Source of the DNA: Bradyrhizobium sp. MOS002
GTDB taxonomy: Bacteria > Pseudomonadota > Alphaproteobacteria > Rhizobiales > Xanthobacteraceae
NCBI RefSeq assembly: GCF_003020115.1
Contig: NZ_PYFX01000003.1
Location: 62,001 to 126,000, forward strand
Direction of reading: 5' to 3'
DNA: 64,000 bases
The notes beneath the pieces were generated by a model that worked only from the letters and a program-made list of their open reading frames with translations, had not been told where the DNA came from and did no database searches. Numbering within the stretch: the stretch's first letter is position 1; each line of letters begins with the position of its first letter. Both the position numbers and the translations under genes were made by a program. Of this stretch, positions 25,941 to 36,194 are shown piece after piece.

Positions 25941-26843
25941 ATGACGGACGATTCGAAGAACATCGCTTTCATCGGGATCGGCAAGATGGGCCTGCCGATG
26001 TCGGTGCTCGTCGCCAAGGCCGGTTACGCCGTGACCGCGTTCGACCGGAGCGCCGCACGACTCGACGAGGCGCGCGCGCAAGGCATTTCGATTGCCGCTT
26101 CACCGGCCGAGGCCGTTGGCGGCAAGGCCGCGATCGTCACGTCGTTGCCCGATGACGCTGCCTTGCGCGGCGCGTTGCTCGGCCCCACCGGCCTCATCGC
26201 CACGATGGCTGCTGGATCTGTTCTGATCGAGACCAGCACCGTGAGCGTCGAGGCTTCCGCAGAGGTCGACGCCGCCGCACAGGCGCGCGGTGTCTTCTAT
26301 CTGCGTGCGCCGGTCTCGGGCAATGCCAGCATCGTCCACACCGGCGCGCTGAGCTGCTTCGTCTCGGGCCCGAAGGACGCCTACGAAAACGCAAAGCCGC
26401 TGTTCGCCGCCTTCACCCGCGCGCAGACCTATCTCGGGCCTGGCGAGGAAGCGCGATATGCGAAGCTTGCGGTCAATTTGATGATCGCGGTGTCGGCCGC
26501 AATGATGGCGGAGAGCCTGGCGCTGGCGCGCAAGGGCGGCATCGGCTGGCAGGACATTCTGAAAGTCCTCGACGACAGCGCAGTGGCCTCACCGATGGTG
26601 AAGTACAAGACCGCGCCGCTGCGCAACCGCGACTTCGACTCGACCTTTTCCTGCAGGCAGATGGCCAAGGATCTAGACCTGATCCTCGGTGCCGGACACG
26701 CCGTCGGTGTGCCGCTGCAGCTCGCAGCCCAAGTGCGCGAGACCTATGGCGCGCTGGTCGCGCAAGGCGACGGTGACGCCGACTTCATCGCGACCGTCAA
26801 GCATCTGGAACGGTTGTCCGGGCTTGGCGAACCGAAGCTCTGA
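25941..26843 (+). CDS. Beta-hydroxyacid dehydrogenase (3-hydroxyisobutyrate dehydrogenase family)
   Basis: A 300-residue NAD(P)-dependent enzyme. It has the Rossmann motif FIGIGKMGLPM, the substrate loop APVSGNASIVHTGAL (a variant of the usual PVSGG...GTL) and the catalytic Lys region ARYAKLAVNLMIA, with an all-alpha C-terminal domain. The family oxidises beta-hydroxyacids or reduces the corresponding semialdehydes; the actual substrate in this pathway is unknown. The Ala/His changes in the PVSGN loop suggest a non-standard substrate. Confidence 0.75.
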   Translation: MTDDSKNIAFIGIGKMGLPMSVLVAKAGYAVTAFDRSAARLDEARAQGISIAASPAEAVGGKAAIVTSLPDDAALRGALLGPTGLIATMAAGSVLIETSTVSVEASAEVDAAAQARGVFYLRAPVSGNASIVHTGALSCFVSGPKDAYENAKPLFAAFTRAQTYLGPGEEARYAKLAVNLMIAVSAAMMAESLALARKGGIGWQDILKVLDDSAVASPMVKYKTAPLRNRDFDSTFSCRQMAKDLDLILGAGHAVGVPLQLAAQVRETYGALVAQGDGDADFIATVKHLERLSGLGEPKL

Positions 26844-26857
26844 TTTACGAGGCACCT

Positions 26858-27742
26858 ATGCGCAATTTCAACGAGAACACGATCACCGACGCGGTGCTGG
26901 AGCGGATCGCGGGCGCGACCGACCCGCGGAACAAGCAGGTCAGCGAAGCGCTGGTGCGCCACCTTCATGCCTTCGTCCGCGAGGTGCGACCGACCCAGAA
27001 GGAATGGGAGTACGGCATCGACTTCCTGACCCGCACCGGCCACATGTGCGACGACAAGCGCCAGGAGTTCATCCTGCTGTCGGACGCGCTCGGCGTCTCG
27101 ATGCTGGTCGACGCGATCAACCATCCGGTGCCGGAAGGCGCCACCGAGACCACGGTGCTCGGTCCGTTCTTCGTGCAGGCGTCGCCCGAGAAGAGCAACG
27201 GCGAGGACATCTCCGGTCCCATGGAGGGCGATCCGATGCTCGTCACCGGCTCGGCGTCGACCGTCGACGGACGGCCGCTTGCCGGCGCGGTCGTGGACGT
27301 CTGGCATTCCGACGATGATGGCTATTACGACGTGCAGCAGCTCGACAAGATCGGCGATCTCGCGATGCGGGCGCGCTTCCACACCGACCAGAATGGTCGC
27401 TTCAATTTCTGGTCGATCAAGCCGGCTGCCTATCCGATCCCGCATGACGGCACGGTCGGCGACATGCTGGAGGTCCAGGGCCGCCATCGCTGGCGCCCGG
27501 CGCATGTTCATTTCATGATCTCGGCGCCCGGCTTCGAGCAGCTCGTGACCCATGTGTTCGTCGCCGGCGACCAGTATCTCGACTCTGATGTGGTGTTCGG
27601 CGTCAAGGACAGCCTGATCCGCGAATTTGTGCGGTGCCCGCCCGGCCGTGCGCCCGATGGTCGCATGGTGGACAGCGAGTATTTTCACCTCAACTATGAT
27701 TTCGGCCTGAAGCAGGTCGCTAGCAGCGCAAGAGCCGCTTAA
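26858..27742 (+). CDS. Hydroxyquinol 1,2-dioxygenase-type intradiol dioxygenase
   Basis: A 294-residue Fe(III) intradiol dioxygenase with the helical N-terminal dimer domain and catalytic beta sandwich. The iron ligands are recognisable: Tyr157 in DGYYDVQ, Tyr192 in AAYPIP, and His216 and His218 in RPAHVHF. The DDDGYYDVQ and RPAHVHFM contexts match hydroxyquinol rather than catechol dioxygenases, and the maleylacetate reductase in the same operon supports this. It opens 1,2,4-trihydroxybenzene to maleylacetate. GAGG precedes the ATG. No obvious phenol hydroxylase is in the cluster. Confidence 0.85.
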   Translation: MRNFNENTITDAVLERIAGATDPRNKQVSEALVRHLHAFVREVRPTQKEWEYGIDFLTRTGHMCDDKRQEFILLSDALGVSMLVDAINHPVPEGATETTVLGPFFVQASPEKSNGEDISGPMEGDPMLVTGSASTVDGRPLAGAVVDVWHSDDDGYYDVQQLDKIGDLAMRARFHTDQNGRFNFWSIKPAAYPIPHDGTVGDMLEVQGRHRWRPAHVHFMISAPGFEQLVTHVFVAGDQYLDSDVVFGVKDSLIREFVRCPPGRAPDGRMVDSEYFHLNYDFGLKQVASSARAA

Positions 27743-27799
27743 GCTGAACGACGGCGGACCAGACAAGAGTCCGACAACAGGGCCAGACAGGGAGCAAGG

Positions 27800-29194
27800 A
27801 TGGGACCGCGGGTCAGCACGAGCATATTGGCCGATCGCCTCACAGGCATGATCGGTCCGCGCGCGAGCGTCGCGCGTGGCGTGCTCGATCAGCACGGGCA
27901 GAGCGAGTCGCATTATCGCAACCTGCCGCCTGACATCGTCGTCTTTCCTGAAACCACGCAGGAGGTCGCGGAGATCGTCAAGCTGTGCGCGGGCGCGAAT
28001 ATGCCCATCGTGCCGTTCGGCGCCGGGACCTCGCTCGAAGGCAACGCGGCCGCGGTCGCGGGCGGCGTCTGCTTCGACTTCGCACGCATGAACAAGGTGC
28101 TGACGGTCCACGACAGCGACATGGATGTCGTGGTGCAGCCGGGCATCACCCGGAAGCAGCTCAATGCGGAGCTGCGCGGCACTGGATTGTTCTTTCCGAT
28201 CGATCCCGGCGCCGACGCCTCGATCGGCGGCATGACGTCCACGCGCGCCTCCGGCACCATGGCGGTGCGCTACGGCACCATGAAGGACAACGTCATAGCG
28301 CTGGAGGTGGTGCTGGCCGATGGGCGCGTGATCCGGACCGCCAGACGCGCGCGCAAGTCGGCCGCCGGCTACGACCTGACCCGCATGTTCGTCGGCGCCG
28401 AGGGCACGCTCGGACTCATCACCGAGATCACGCTGAAGGTACATCCCGTGCCGCAGGCGATCTCGGCCGCGGTCTGCAGCTTCGGCACCCTGCAGAGTGC
28501 CGTGGACACCGCGATCTCGGTGATCCAGTCCGCGATCCCCGTCGCGCGTATCGAGCTGCTCGACGACGTCATGATGCGCGGCATCAACGCCTATGCGAAG
28601 CTCGGCTATCGCGAAGCCCCGACCCTGTTCTTCGAATTCCATGGGTCCGAGACCTCCGTCGCCGAGCAGGCCGAGGCCGCGCAGGCCATTGCCGCCGACC
28701 ATGGCGGTCATGGCTTTGCCTGGGCCAAGGCGCCTGAGGATCGCAGCCGGCTCTGGCACGCCCGCGACAACACGCTCTATGCCGGCCTGGGCTTGCGCCC
28801 CGGCGCGCGTGCCGTGATCACCGATGTCTGCGTGCCGATCTCGCGGCTGGCGGAATGCCTCACGGAGACCCGGCGCGACGCGGACGAGCACGGTTTTACG
28901 GCGCCGATCGTCGGCCATGTCGGCGACGGCAATTTCCACATGCTGATCCTGATCGACCCGGCAAAACCGGAGGAGACCGAAGGCGCCAAGGCGCTCCAGG
29001 CCCGCATGGTCGCCCGCGCGATTGCCATGGACGGTACCTGCACCGGCGAGCACGGCATCGGGCTCGGCAAGATCGACTATCTTACCGACGAGCTCGGCGA
29101 GGCCGTCGATGTGATGCGGTCGATCAAGACCGCGCTCGACCCCCACGGCCTGATGAACCCCGGAAAGATCTTTGCAAGCGGAGCGCGCGCATGA
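27800..29194 (+). CDS. FAD-binding oxidase (GlcD/D-lactate dehydrogenase-like)
   Basis: A 464-residue VAO-family flavoprotein: PCMH-type FAD domain with FGAGTSLEGNAAAV and the GADASIGGMTSTRASGTMAVRYG loop, and the C-terminal cap domain with GHVGDGNFHMLI, GEHGIG and the closing HGLMNPGKIF. Relatives oxidise D-lactate, glycolate, D-2-hydroxyglutarate or similar 2-hydroxyacids and pass electrons to quinones or cytochromes. Here the substrate is unknown; it may serve a side-chain acid of the imported compound. GGGAGCAAGG precedes the ATG; its TGA overlaps the next ATG. Confidence 0.75.
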   Translation: MGPRVSTSILADRLTGMIGPRASVARGVLDQHGQSESHYRNLPPDIVVFPETTQEVAEIVKLCAGANMPIVPFGAGTSLEGNAAAVAGGVCFDFARMNKVLTVHDSDMDVVVQPGITRKQLNAELRGTGLFFPIDPGADASIGGMTSTRASGTMAVRYGTMKDNVIALEVVLADGRVIRTARRARKSAAGYDLTRMFVGAEGTLGLITEITLKVHPVPQAISAAVCSFGTLQSAVDTAISVIQSAIPVARIELLDDVMMRGINAYAKLGYREAPTLFFEFHGSETSVAEQAEAAQAIAADHGGHGFAWAKAPEDRSRLWHARDNTLYAGLGLRPGARAVITDVCVPISRLAECLTETRRDADEHGFTAPIVGHVGDGNFHMLILIDPAKPEETEGAKALQARMVARAIAMDGTCTGEHGIGLGKIDYLTDELGEAVDVMRSIKTALDPHGLMNPGKIFASGARA

Positions 29195-30717
29195 GCACCG
29201 CCGCATTGGCCGTCGAGCCCGCCGCCCCCACGCCGCTGCTGGAGCTACGCGGCATCAGCAAGGAGTTTCCCGGCGTCAAGGCGCTGGATGACGTGTCCTT
29301 TGCCGTCTTTCCCGGTGAAGTCCACATGCTGTTGGGCGAGAACGGTGCCGGCAAGTCGAGCCTGATGAAGGTGCTGTGCGGGGCCTATCGCGCCGATGCC
29401 GGCGAGTTCTACTATGGGGGCAAGACGGTCGCGATCAACTCGGCGGCGGATGCGCAGAAGCTCGGCATTGCCGTGATCTTCCAGGAATTCTCACTGGTCC
29501 CTCATCTCGATATCGCCCAGAACATTTTCCTCGGCCGCGAGCCCAAGGGCCGCATCCCCGGCACGATCGACCGCCGCAAGATTTTGGCCGACGCCGCGCG
29601 CGTGCTCGGCACGATCGGCTTTGACATCGATCCCTCCACCATCGTCGACAAGTTGGGGGTGGCGCAGCAGCAGATGGTCGAGATCGCGAAAGCGATCAGC
29701 CAGAACGCCCGCATCCTGGTGATGGACGAGCCGACCGCGGCGCTATCCGATCGCGAGACCGAGCTGCTGTTCGCGCTGATCGCGCGGCTGAAGGCCGACG
29801 GCGTCTCCATCGTCTACATCTCGCACCGCATGGCGGAGGTGTTCGCGCTCGGCGACCGCATCACCGTGCTGCGCGACGGTCGCCGCATCGACGGCGTCCG
29901 CCCGGCCGACGTCACGCCGGACCAGCTCGTCCGCATGATGGTCGGTCGCAACGTCGACATGACCTATCCGCGCAATTTTGCCGACAAGCCCGGCGAAGTG
30001 CTGCTCGAGGTCAAGGGCCTGAGTGCTACCACCGGAATCTCGGACATCAGCATTGAGGTGCGCCGCGGCGAGATCGTCGGCCTCTGTGGCCTGGTCGGCT
30101 CCGGTCGCAGCGAAGTCGCGCGCGCGATCTTCGGCGCCGATCCCGTGAGCTCAGGCGAGATCATCTTCGACGGCAAGCCCATGTCCGGCGAACCCGACCT
30201 CGCCGCCCGCCGCGGCATCGCGCTGATCCCGGAGAGCCGCAAGAGCGAGGGCCTCGCGCTGTTGCGGTCGGTGGGGGACAATCTGGTGGTGTCAGCGCTG
30301 CGAAAACTGTTCCCGAGCGGTCTGTTCGACCAGCGCCGGGCACAGCGCACGTCCGACGGCCTGATCCGTCAGCTACGCATTGCGACGCCAGGCGCGCGCC
30401 AGACCGTCGGCCTGCTCTCGGGCGGCAATCAGCAGAAGGTCGTGATCGGCAAGTGGCTTGCCGCCGGCTCGAAACTCTTCATCTTCGACGAGCCGACCAG
30501 GGGCATCGACATCGGCGCCAAGTCCGAAATCTTCGCCCTCATCGACCGCCTTGTCGCGGAGGGCGCGGCGGCGCTGATGATCTCGTCCGAACAAGTCGAG
30601 ATCTGCCATGTCTGCGACCGCGCCTATGTGATGCGCGAGGGGCGTATCGCCGGGCACCTCGCGCGCAACGAGCTGACGGAGGAGAACATCGTGCGACTGG
30701 GGATGCATCATGCGTGA
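29191..30717 (+). CDS. Sugar-type ABC importer, dual ATP-binding protein (RbsA-like)
   Basis: A 508-residue ATPase with two nucleotide-binding domains. The first has GENGAGKS (49-56), VAQQQMVEIAKA and LVMDEPTAAL; the second has the non-canonical GLVGSGRSE typical of RbsA-type proteins, GGNQQKVVIGKW as signature, and IFDEPTRGID as Walker B. This belongs to carbohydrate-uptake class 2 (CUT2) importers, whose members also take up non-sugars such as nucleosides and aromatic-derived compounds. It overlaps the next gene by eight bases. Confidence 0.85.
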   Translation: MSTAALAVEPAAPTPLLELRGISKEFPGVKALDDVSFAVFPGEVHMLLGENGAGKSSLMKVLCGAYRADAGEFYYGGKTVAINSAADAQKLGIAVIFQEFSLVPHLDIAQNIFLGREPKGRIPGTIDRRKILADAARVLGTIGFDIDPSTIVDKLGVAQQQMVEIAKAISQNARILVMDEPTAALSDRETELLFALIARLKADGVSIVYISHRMAEVFALGDRITVLRDGRRIDGVRPADVTPDQLVRMMVGRNVDMTYPRNFADKPGEVLLEVKGLSATTGISDISIEVRRGEIVGLCGLVGSGRSEVARAIFGADPVSSGEIIFDGKPMSGEPDLAARRGIALIPESRKSEGLALLRSVGDNLVVSALRKLFPSGLFDQRRAQRTSDGLIRQLRIATPGARQTVGLLSGGNQQKVVIGKWLAAGSKLFIFDEPTRGIDIGAKSEIFALIDRLVAEGAAALMISSEQVEICHVCDRAYVMREGRIAGHLARNELTEENIVRLGMHHA

Positions 30718-31660
30718 GGCCGCGGTCGTCTCTCAACCCAATCCGCTGCAACGCATTCCCGGCGTTGCCATCGTGCTGGTGCTGCTCATCGCGCTGTTCA
30801 GCACGATCGCGCCCGGCTTCCTGTCGGTCGCCAACCTCTCCAACGTGCTGGTGCAGTCGACGATCCTGACCATGCTAGCGCTGCCGATGACCTTGATTAT
30901 CATGACCGAGGGGCTGGATCTGTCGATGGGCGCGGTGCTGACGCTGACCTCGCTCTGCGTCGCGATCGTCTCGCTCGCCACCCACTCGATGTTGCTCGGC
31001 CTCGGTGCCGGGCTCCTCGTCGGCGCGGCCTTCGGCTTCGCCAACGGCTGGCTGGTCGCCATCGTGGGCATCCCGCCGTTTGTTGCGACCTTGGGCACGC
31101 TCGGCATGGCCCAGGGCCTGTCGCTGATCGTCAGCGACGGCCAGAGCGTGGTCGGCATCCCCCACAGCGTGCGCGACATCTATTCGGCGACGCTTCTCGG
31201 CGTGCCCGTGCCGATCGTGATGGCACTCGTCACCTATGCGGCCTTTCACGGCCTGCTCTATCACACCCGCTTCGGCACCTACATCTTCGCGCTCGGCGGC
31301 AACCGGGAGGCGCTGCGCTATGCCGGCCTGTCACCCAACCGGCTGCTGATCGCGGTCTATGCAATCGGCGGCGCCATGGCCGGGATCGCCGGCCTGCTGA
31401 TGACCGCGCGGATGAATTCCGGACATCCAACCGCGGGCCTCGGTCTCGAATTCGATGCGATTGCGGCCGTCGCCGTCGGCGGCACCTCGTTCGAGCGCGG
31501 CAATGGCTGGCTGCTCGGGACGTTGCTCGGCGTGCTCTCGGTCGGCGTGCTGCGCAACGGGCTGAACCTGATCTCGCTGCCGTCCTCGGTGCAGGTCGCG
31601 AGCGTCGGCGTCCTCGTCATCGTTGCCCTCTTCCTTGACGGCCTGCGGAGCCGCGCATGA
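30710..31660 (+). CDS. ABC importer permease (RbsC-like) 1
   Basis: A 316-residue CUT2-type permease with about eight to ten membrane segments. Family features are TEGLDLSMGAVLTLTS, the cytoplasmic EAA-like loop around ALGGNREALRYAGLSPNR, and VAVGGTSFERGNGWLLGTLLG. It forms a transmembrane channel with the second permease that follows. Its stop overlaps the next start (ATGA). Confidence 0.85.
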   Translation: MREAAVVSQPNPLQRIPGVAIVLVLLIALFSTIAPGFLSVANLSNVLVQSTILTMLALPMTLIIMTEGLDLSMGAVLTLTSLCVAIVSLATHSMLLGLGAGLLVGAAFGFANGWLVAIVGIPPFVATLGTLGMAQGLSLIVSDGQSVVGIPHSVRDIYSATLLGVPVPIVMALVTYAAFHGLLYHTRFGTYIFALGGNREALRYAGLSPNRLLIAVYAIGGAMAGIAGLLMTARMNSGHPTAGLGLEFDAIAAVAVGGTSFERGNGWLLGTLLGVLSVGVLRNGLNLISLPSSVQVASVGVLVIVALFLDGLRSRA

Positions 31661-32634
31661 CCGACATCAGCAAAGACGCCATCGCGCCGCCCCGCTCGTT
31701 CCTGTCGCAGGACGCGATCCAAGTGTTCTATCGCCTACTTGCGGCGCTGCTGATCTGCGCGGTGCTCGCCGTGCTCAGCGATTCCTTCCTGAGCCTCGGC
31801 AACATCCTCAATGTGCTCAGGCAGGCGAGCCTGACCTTCTTCATCGCCTCCGGCCTGACCCTGGTGGTGCTGACCGCGGGCCTCGATCTCTCTGTCGGCG
31901 CCAATGTCGCGCTGTCCGCCTGCATCGCCGGGACCGTGATCCACAAGACCGGCTCGCCCGCGCTTGGCATCCTCACCGGGCTTGCCTGCGGCGGCATCGT
32001 TGGCCTCCTCAACGGCGTGATGGTCACCGCGCTGCGCATCCCCTCCTTCATCGCCACCTATGGCATGCTATGGGTGCTGAACGGTCTCACCTATTGGTAC
32101 ATGGCGGGCGAAACCCTGCACGGCTTTCCGGCCGGCTTCCGCCAGATCGGCAGCGGCTATCTGTTCGGCCTGCCGATCCCGGTCTATCTGCTGCTGGTGT
32201 TCCTCGGGATCGGGACGCTGTTTGCGCAGCGAACGATCTGGGGCCAGGAGATCTATGCGATCGGCGCCAATCCGGTCGCGGCACGGCTCTCCGGCATTCC
32301 GGTCGCGCGCCGCCTGCTGCTGGTCTACGCCGTCTCCGGCACCATGGCAGGGCTCGCCTCGATCATCTTCCTGTCGCGGCTCAATTCGGCCGAGGCTGAC
32401 ATCGGAGAAAGCCTGACGCTGCCCGCGATCGCCGCCGTGCTGATCGGCGGCACCTCGCTGTTCGGCGGCGTCGGCACCGTGTTCGGCACCTTCATCGGCG
32501 CACTGATCCTGACGCTGGTGCTGAACGGCATGAACCTCTTGTCGGTCAGCGCCAACTGGCAGCCGCTGGTCACTGGCATCATCGTCATTCTCGCGGTCTG
32601 GCTCGACATGAAGACCCGCCGCCGCGCGCAATGA
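31657..32634 (+). CDS. ABC importer permease (RbsC-like) 2
   Basis: A 325-residue second CUT2-type permease: TAGLDLSVGANVALSACIAG near the N-terminus, the loop IGANPVAARLSGIPVARRL, and LIGGTSLFGGVGTVFGTFIGA near the C-terminus. Two different permeases rather than one suggest a heterodimeric channel. Same operon as the ATPase and the binding protein. Confidence 0.85.
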   Translation: MTDISKDAIAPPRSFLSQDAIQVFYRLLAALLICAVLAVLSDSFLSLGNILNVLRQASLTFFIASGLTLVVLTAGLDLSVGANVALSACIAGTVIHKTGSPALGILTGLACGGIVGLLNGVMVTALRIPSFIATYGMLWVLNGLTYWYMAGETLHGFPAGFRQIGSGYLFGLPIPVYLLLVFLGIGTLFAQRTIWGQEIYAIGANPVAARLSGIPVARRLLLVYAVSGTMAGLASIIFLSRLNSAEADIGESLTLPAIAAVLIGGTSLFGGVGTVFGTFIGALILTLVLNGMNLLSVSANWQPLVTGIIVILAVWLDMKTRRRAQ

Positions 32635-32676
32635 GTTCTTGGACGACCAACAAGTAAAATGAGGGATGGAGGCTAC

Positions 32677-33651
32677 ATGAAACAGAAACTGGGCTATTTG
32701 GCGCTGCCGCTGCTGATGGCGGCCGCGCTCACAACGCAAGCGCGAGCCGACGGCGAGACCATCGCCGTCTTCACCAAGAACCAGACCAACCCGTTCTTCC
32801 AGACGGTGCGGGTCGGCGCCGACAACATGGCGAAGACGCTGAACGCGAAGACGCTGCAGTACATCCCGACCAAGCCCGACAGCATCCCCGAGCAGCTAAG
32901 CCAGATCGAGGACGTCGTGGTGAAGAAGCCGAGCGCGATCGTCTTCACGCCGGTCGACTACAAGGCGATGGTGCCGGGTGTCGAGAAAATCAACGACGCC
33001 AAGATTCCCGTCGTCAACATCACCGACCGCTCCGCCGGCGGCAAGTTCCTCTCCTTCGTCGGTGCCGACGATTACAGTCTCGGGCTCGAGACCGCGCGCT
33101 TCCTGCTCAAGACGCTGGGCGGCAAGGGCAACATCGTCATCATCGAGGGCGTCAAGGGCTCGCTGACCAATGTCGATCGTGTCCGCGGCTTCAACGACGC
33201 GCTGAAGGAAAATGCCGGTGCAAAACTGCTGGCCTCGCAGCCCGGCAACTACCAGCGGCTCCAGGCGCTCCAGGTGATGGAGAATCTGATGCAGTCGAAC
33301 GCGCAGATCGACGGCGTGCTCGCCGCCAACGATGCGATGGCCGTCGGCGCGATCGAGGCGCTCGACGGCGCCAACCGCAAGGCGCAGGTGATCGGCATCA
33401 ATGGCACCAAGGAGGCGATCGACGCGATCAAGTCCGGCAAGCTGCTCGCGAGCGGCGACTACAACGGATTCTTTCAAGGCTGCCTCGGCACCATGATGGC
33501 GATCCGATCCTTGCGCAACCAGCCCGTCATCGCCGAGATCGTGCTGAAGCCGACCGTCATCACCAAGGACAATTACCAGCCGTTCGACGTGCCGCTGGAG
33601 CAACGGAGCTGCCCGACTTTCGAGGAAGCCAGTAAGCTCGGCGGCAAGTAA
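32677..33651 (+). CDS. Periplasmic substrate-binding protein (RbsB-like)
   Basis: A 324-residue exported protein with a signal peptide (to about ARA-25) and the type-I periplasmic-binding fold: TIAVFTKNQTNPFFQ at the first strand, TPVDYKAMVPGVEKINDAKIPVVNI, IDGVLAANDAMAVGAIEALD, and GINGTKEAIDAIKSG. It captures the ligand for the importer upstream. GGAGG shortly before the ATG at 32677 sets the start. The ligand is unknown; the catabolic genes suggest an aromatic or heterocyclic compound or its glycoside rather than ribose. Confidence 0.85.
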   Translation: MKQKLGYLALPLLMAAALTTQARADGETIAVFTKNQTNPFFQTVRVGADNMAKTLNAKTLQYIPTKPDSIPEQLSQIEDVVVKKPSAIVFTPVDYKAMVPGVEKINDAKIPVVNITDRSAGGKFLSFVGADDYSLGLETARFLLKTLGGKGNIVIIEGVKGSLTNVDRVRGFNDALKENAGAKLLASQPGNYQRLQALQVMENLMQSNAQIDGVLAANDAMAVGAIEALDGANRKAQVIGINGTKEAIDAIKSGKLLASGDYNGFFQGCLGTMMAIRSLRNQPVIAEIVLKPTVITKDNYQPFDVPLEQRSCPTFEEASKLGGK

Positions 33652-33676
33652 GTCAGCACACTTTCACGACAAGACC

Positions 33677-33700
33677 GGACGGCCGCAGCCGCGGCCGTCC
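33677..33700. other. Strong intergenic hairpin
   Basis: GGACGGCCGC-AGCC-GCGGCCGTCC: a perfect 10-bp GC-rich stem with a four-base loop, 26 bases after the binding-protein stop. No T run follows, so it looks like an mRNA-stabilising or processing hairpin rather than a terminator, as is common after binding-protein genes. Confidence 0.6.
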
Positions 33701-33730
33701 CAAGAACACGAGACATAAACGGAGACCATC

Positions 33731-34018
33731 ATGCTGTTCGCTATTCACGCCCTCGACCGCGCCGGCGCGCTACCGGCCCGGCTCGCCAATTACGATGCCC
33801 ACAAGGCTTTCCTGAGCGACACCACGCGCTTCGGCGTCAAGATCGTGATGTCGGGGCCGCTGGTCTCCGACGACGGCGAGAGGATGATCGGCAGCCTGTT
33901 CCTGATCGAGGCGCCCGGCCGACGCGACGTCGAAGCCTTCAACCGCGCCGATCCGTTTGCGGCGGCCGACATCTGGGACAAGGTCACGATCACCGGCTTC
34001 CTGCGCCGCCAAGGCTGA
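33731..34018 (+). CDS. YciI-like protein
   Basis: A 95-residue protein of the YCII family: ferredoxin-like fold with MLFAIHALDR, the family-typical His in AHKAFLSDT, MSGPLVSDDG, and DPFAAADIWDKVTI near the end. YciI-type domains appear in chlorohydroquinone/hydroxyquinol-related loci and have a conserved His-Asp pair; their role is not well defined. Last gene of the operon, 80 bp after the binding protein. Confidence 0.8.
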   Translation: MLFAIHALDRAGALPARLANYDAHKAFLSDTTRFGVKIVMSGPLVSDDGERMIGSLFLIEAPGRRDVEAFNRADPFAAADIWDKVTITGFLRRQG

Positions 34019-34040
34019 GGGCGGCTAAACAAAAAACGCG

Positions 34041-34076
34041 AAAACAACCCCATGCACAGTAGAACGAGGTTGTTTT
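34041..34076. terminator. AT-rich inverted repeat between convergent operons
   Basis: AAAACAACC (34041-34049) and GGTTGTTTT (34068-34076) pair perfectly around an 18-base loop, with A and T runs on both sides, between the rightward YciI gene and the leftward importer. It could act as a bidirectional terminator. The low GC and long loop make this moderate at best. Confidence 0.4.
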
Positions 34077-34196
34077 TGCAGATGAATTTTTGTCGCAAAC
34101 GTTTTTGAATCGTCGGGCAAAACAGGAGCAGAGTGCCATCCTCGCCCTATAGTCGCCCCAGCGCCTCGATCCAGAGCCTTGCCGCCGCCCCAACGG

Positions 34197-35185
34197 CTAA
34201 CCGCTCGCCACCGCCGCACCATCTTCGAGATGACAGGCCACCCACTGCTCGGGTCCGGCCGCGCGCAGCGTCGGCTCCTCGCTCCGGCAGCGATCGAACA
34301 CGTATGGGCAACGGGTATGGAAACGGCACCCGCTCGGCGGGTTGATGGGGCTCGGCACGTCGCCCTTGAGGATGATCGGATTGCGCTGAGCTCCCGGCTC
34401 CGGCAGCGGCACGGCCGAGAGCAGCGCCTTGGTGTAAGGATGCCTTGGCGCGGCGAAGATCTCGTAGCGCGGCGCCACCTCGACGATCTTGCCGAGATAC
34501 ATCACAGCGACGCGATGGGTCATGTGCTCGACGATCGCGAGGTCATGGCTGATGAACAGCAGCGCCAGGCCGAACTCGCGCTGGAGATCCTGCAGCAGAT
34601 TGACGATCTGGGCCTTGACCGAAACGTCGAGTGCCGAGACCGCCTCGTCGCAGACGATCAGCTCGGGCTCGGCGGCGAGCGCCCGCGCGATGCCGATGCG
34701 CTGGCGCTGGCCGCCGGAGAATTCATGCGGCCTCCGGTTCAGCGCCTCGCGCGGCAGGCGCACGGTGTCCATCAGCGCCGTCACGCGGGTTTCGAGATCG
34801 ATCGCGGATTTGGCCAGGCCGAAATTGCGGATCGGCTCGGCCAGGATGTCGCGCACGCGCATGCGCGGATTGAGGCTCGAGAACGGATCCTGGAACACCA
34901 CCTGCACGCGGCGGCGCATCTGGCGCATCGTGCTCGGATGAGCGTCGTCGATGCGCTGACCGTCGAGGATAACCTGTCCTGACGTGATGTCGAACAGTCG
35001 CAGGATCGCACGGCCGACCGTCGATTTGCCGCAGCCGGACTCGCCGACCAGCGAGAGCGTCTCGCCGCGCGCGATCTCGAACGACACGCCGTCCACCGCA
35101 TAGACCCATTCGGACTTGCGGCTGAACAGGCCCTTTTTGACCGGGAAGTGCTTCTTGAGGTCGTTGACCTGGAGCAGCGGGGGAC

Positions 35186-35189
<4 letters not shown>
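34197..35189 (-). CDS. Oligopeptide-type ABC importer ATP-binding protein (DppF-like)
   Basis: A 330-residue ATPase: GESGCGKS (Walker A), [15 protein letters not shown] (signature), [12 protein letters not shown] (Walker B), and the C-terminal oligopeptide-family extension with the conserved Cys in [16 protein letters not shown]. It pairs with the DppD-like ATPase upstream to energise uptake of peptide-like compounds. It begins [15 protein letters not shown] at 35189, overlapping the upstream stop (ATGA). Last gene of the first importer operon. Confidence 0.85.
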
Positions 35190-36175
<986 letters not shown>

Positions 36176-36194
36176 CGGGATCAGCCTCGAAACA

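Noticed and set aside
26744..29206. Very long open frame (820 codons) on the minus strand opposite the dioxygenase and FAD oxidase
   Set aside because: It is His/Asp/Arg/Gly-rich without any domain and mirrors the codon bias of the well-supported plus-strand genes; a shadow of GC-rich third positions.
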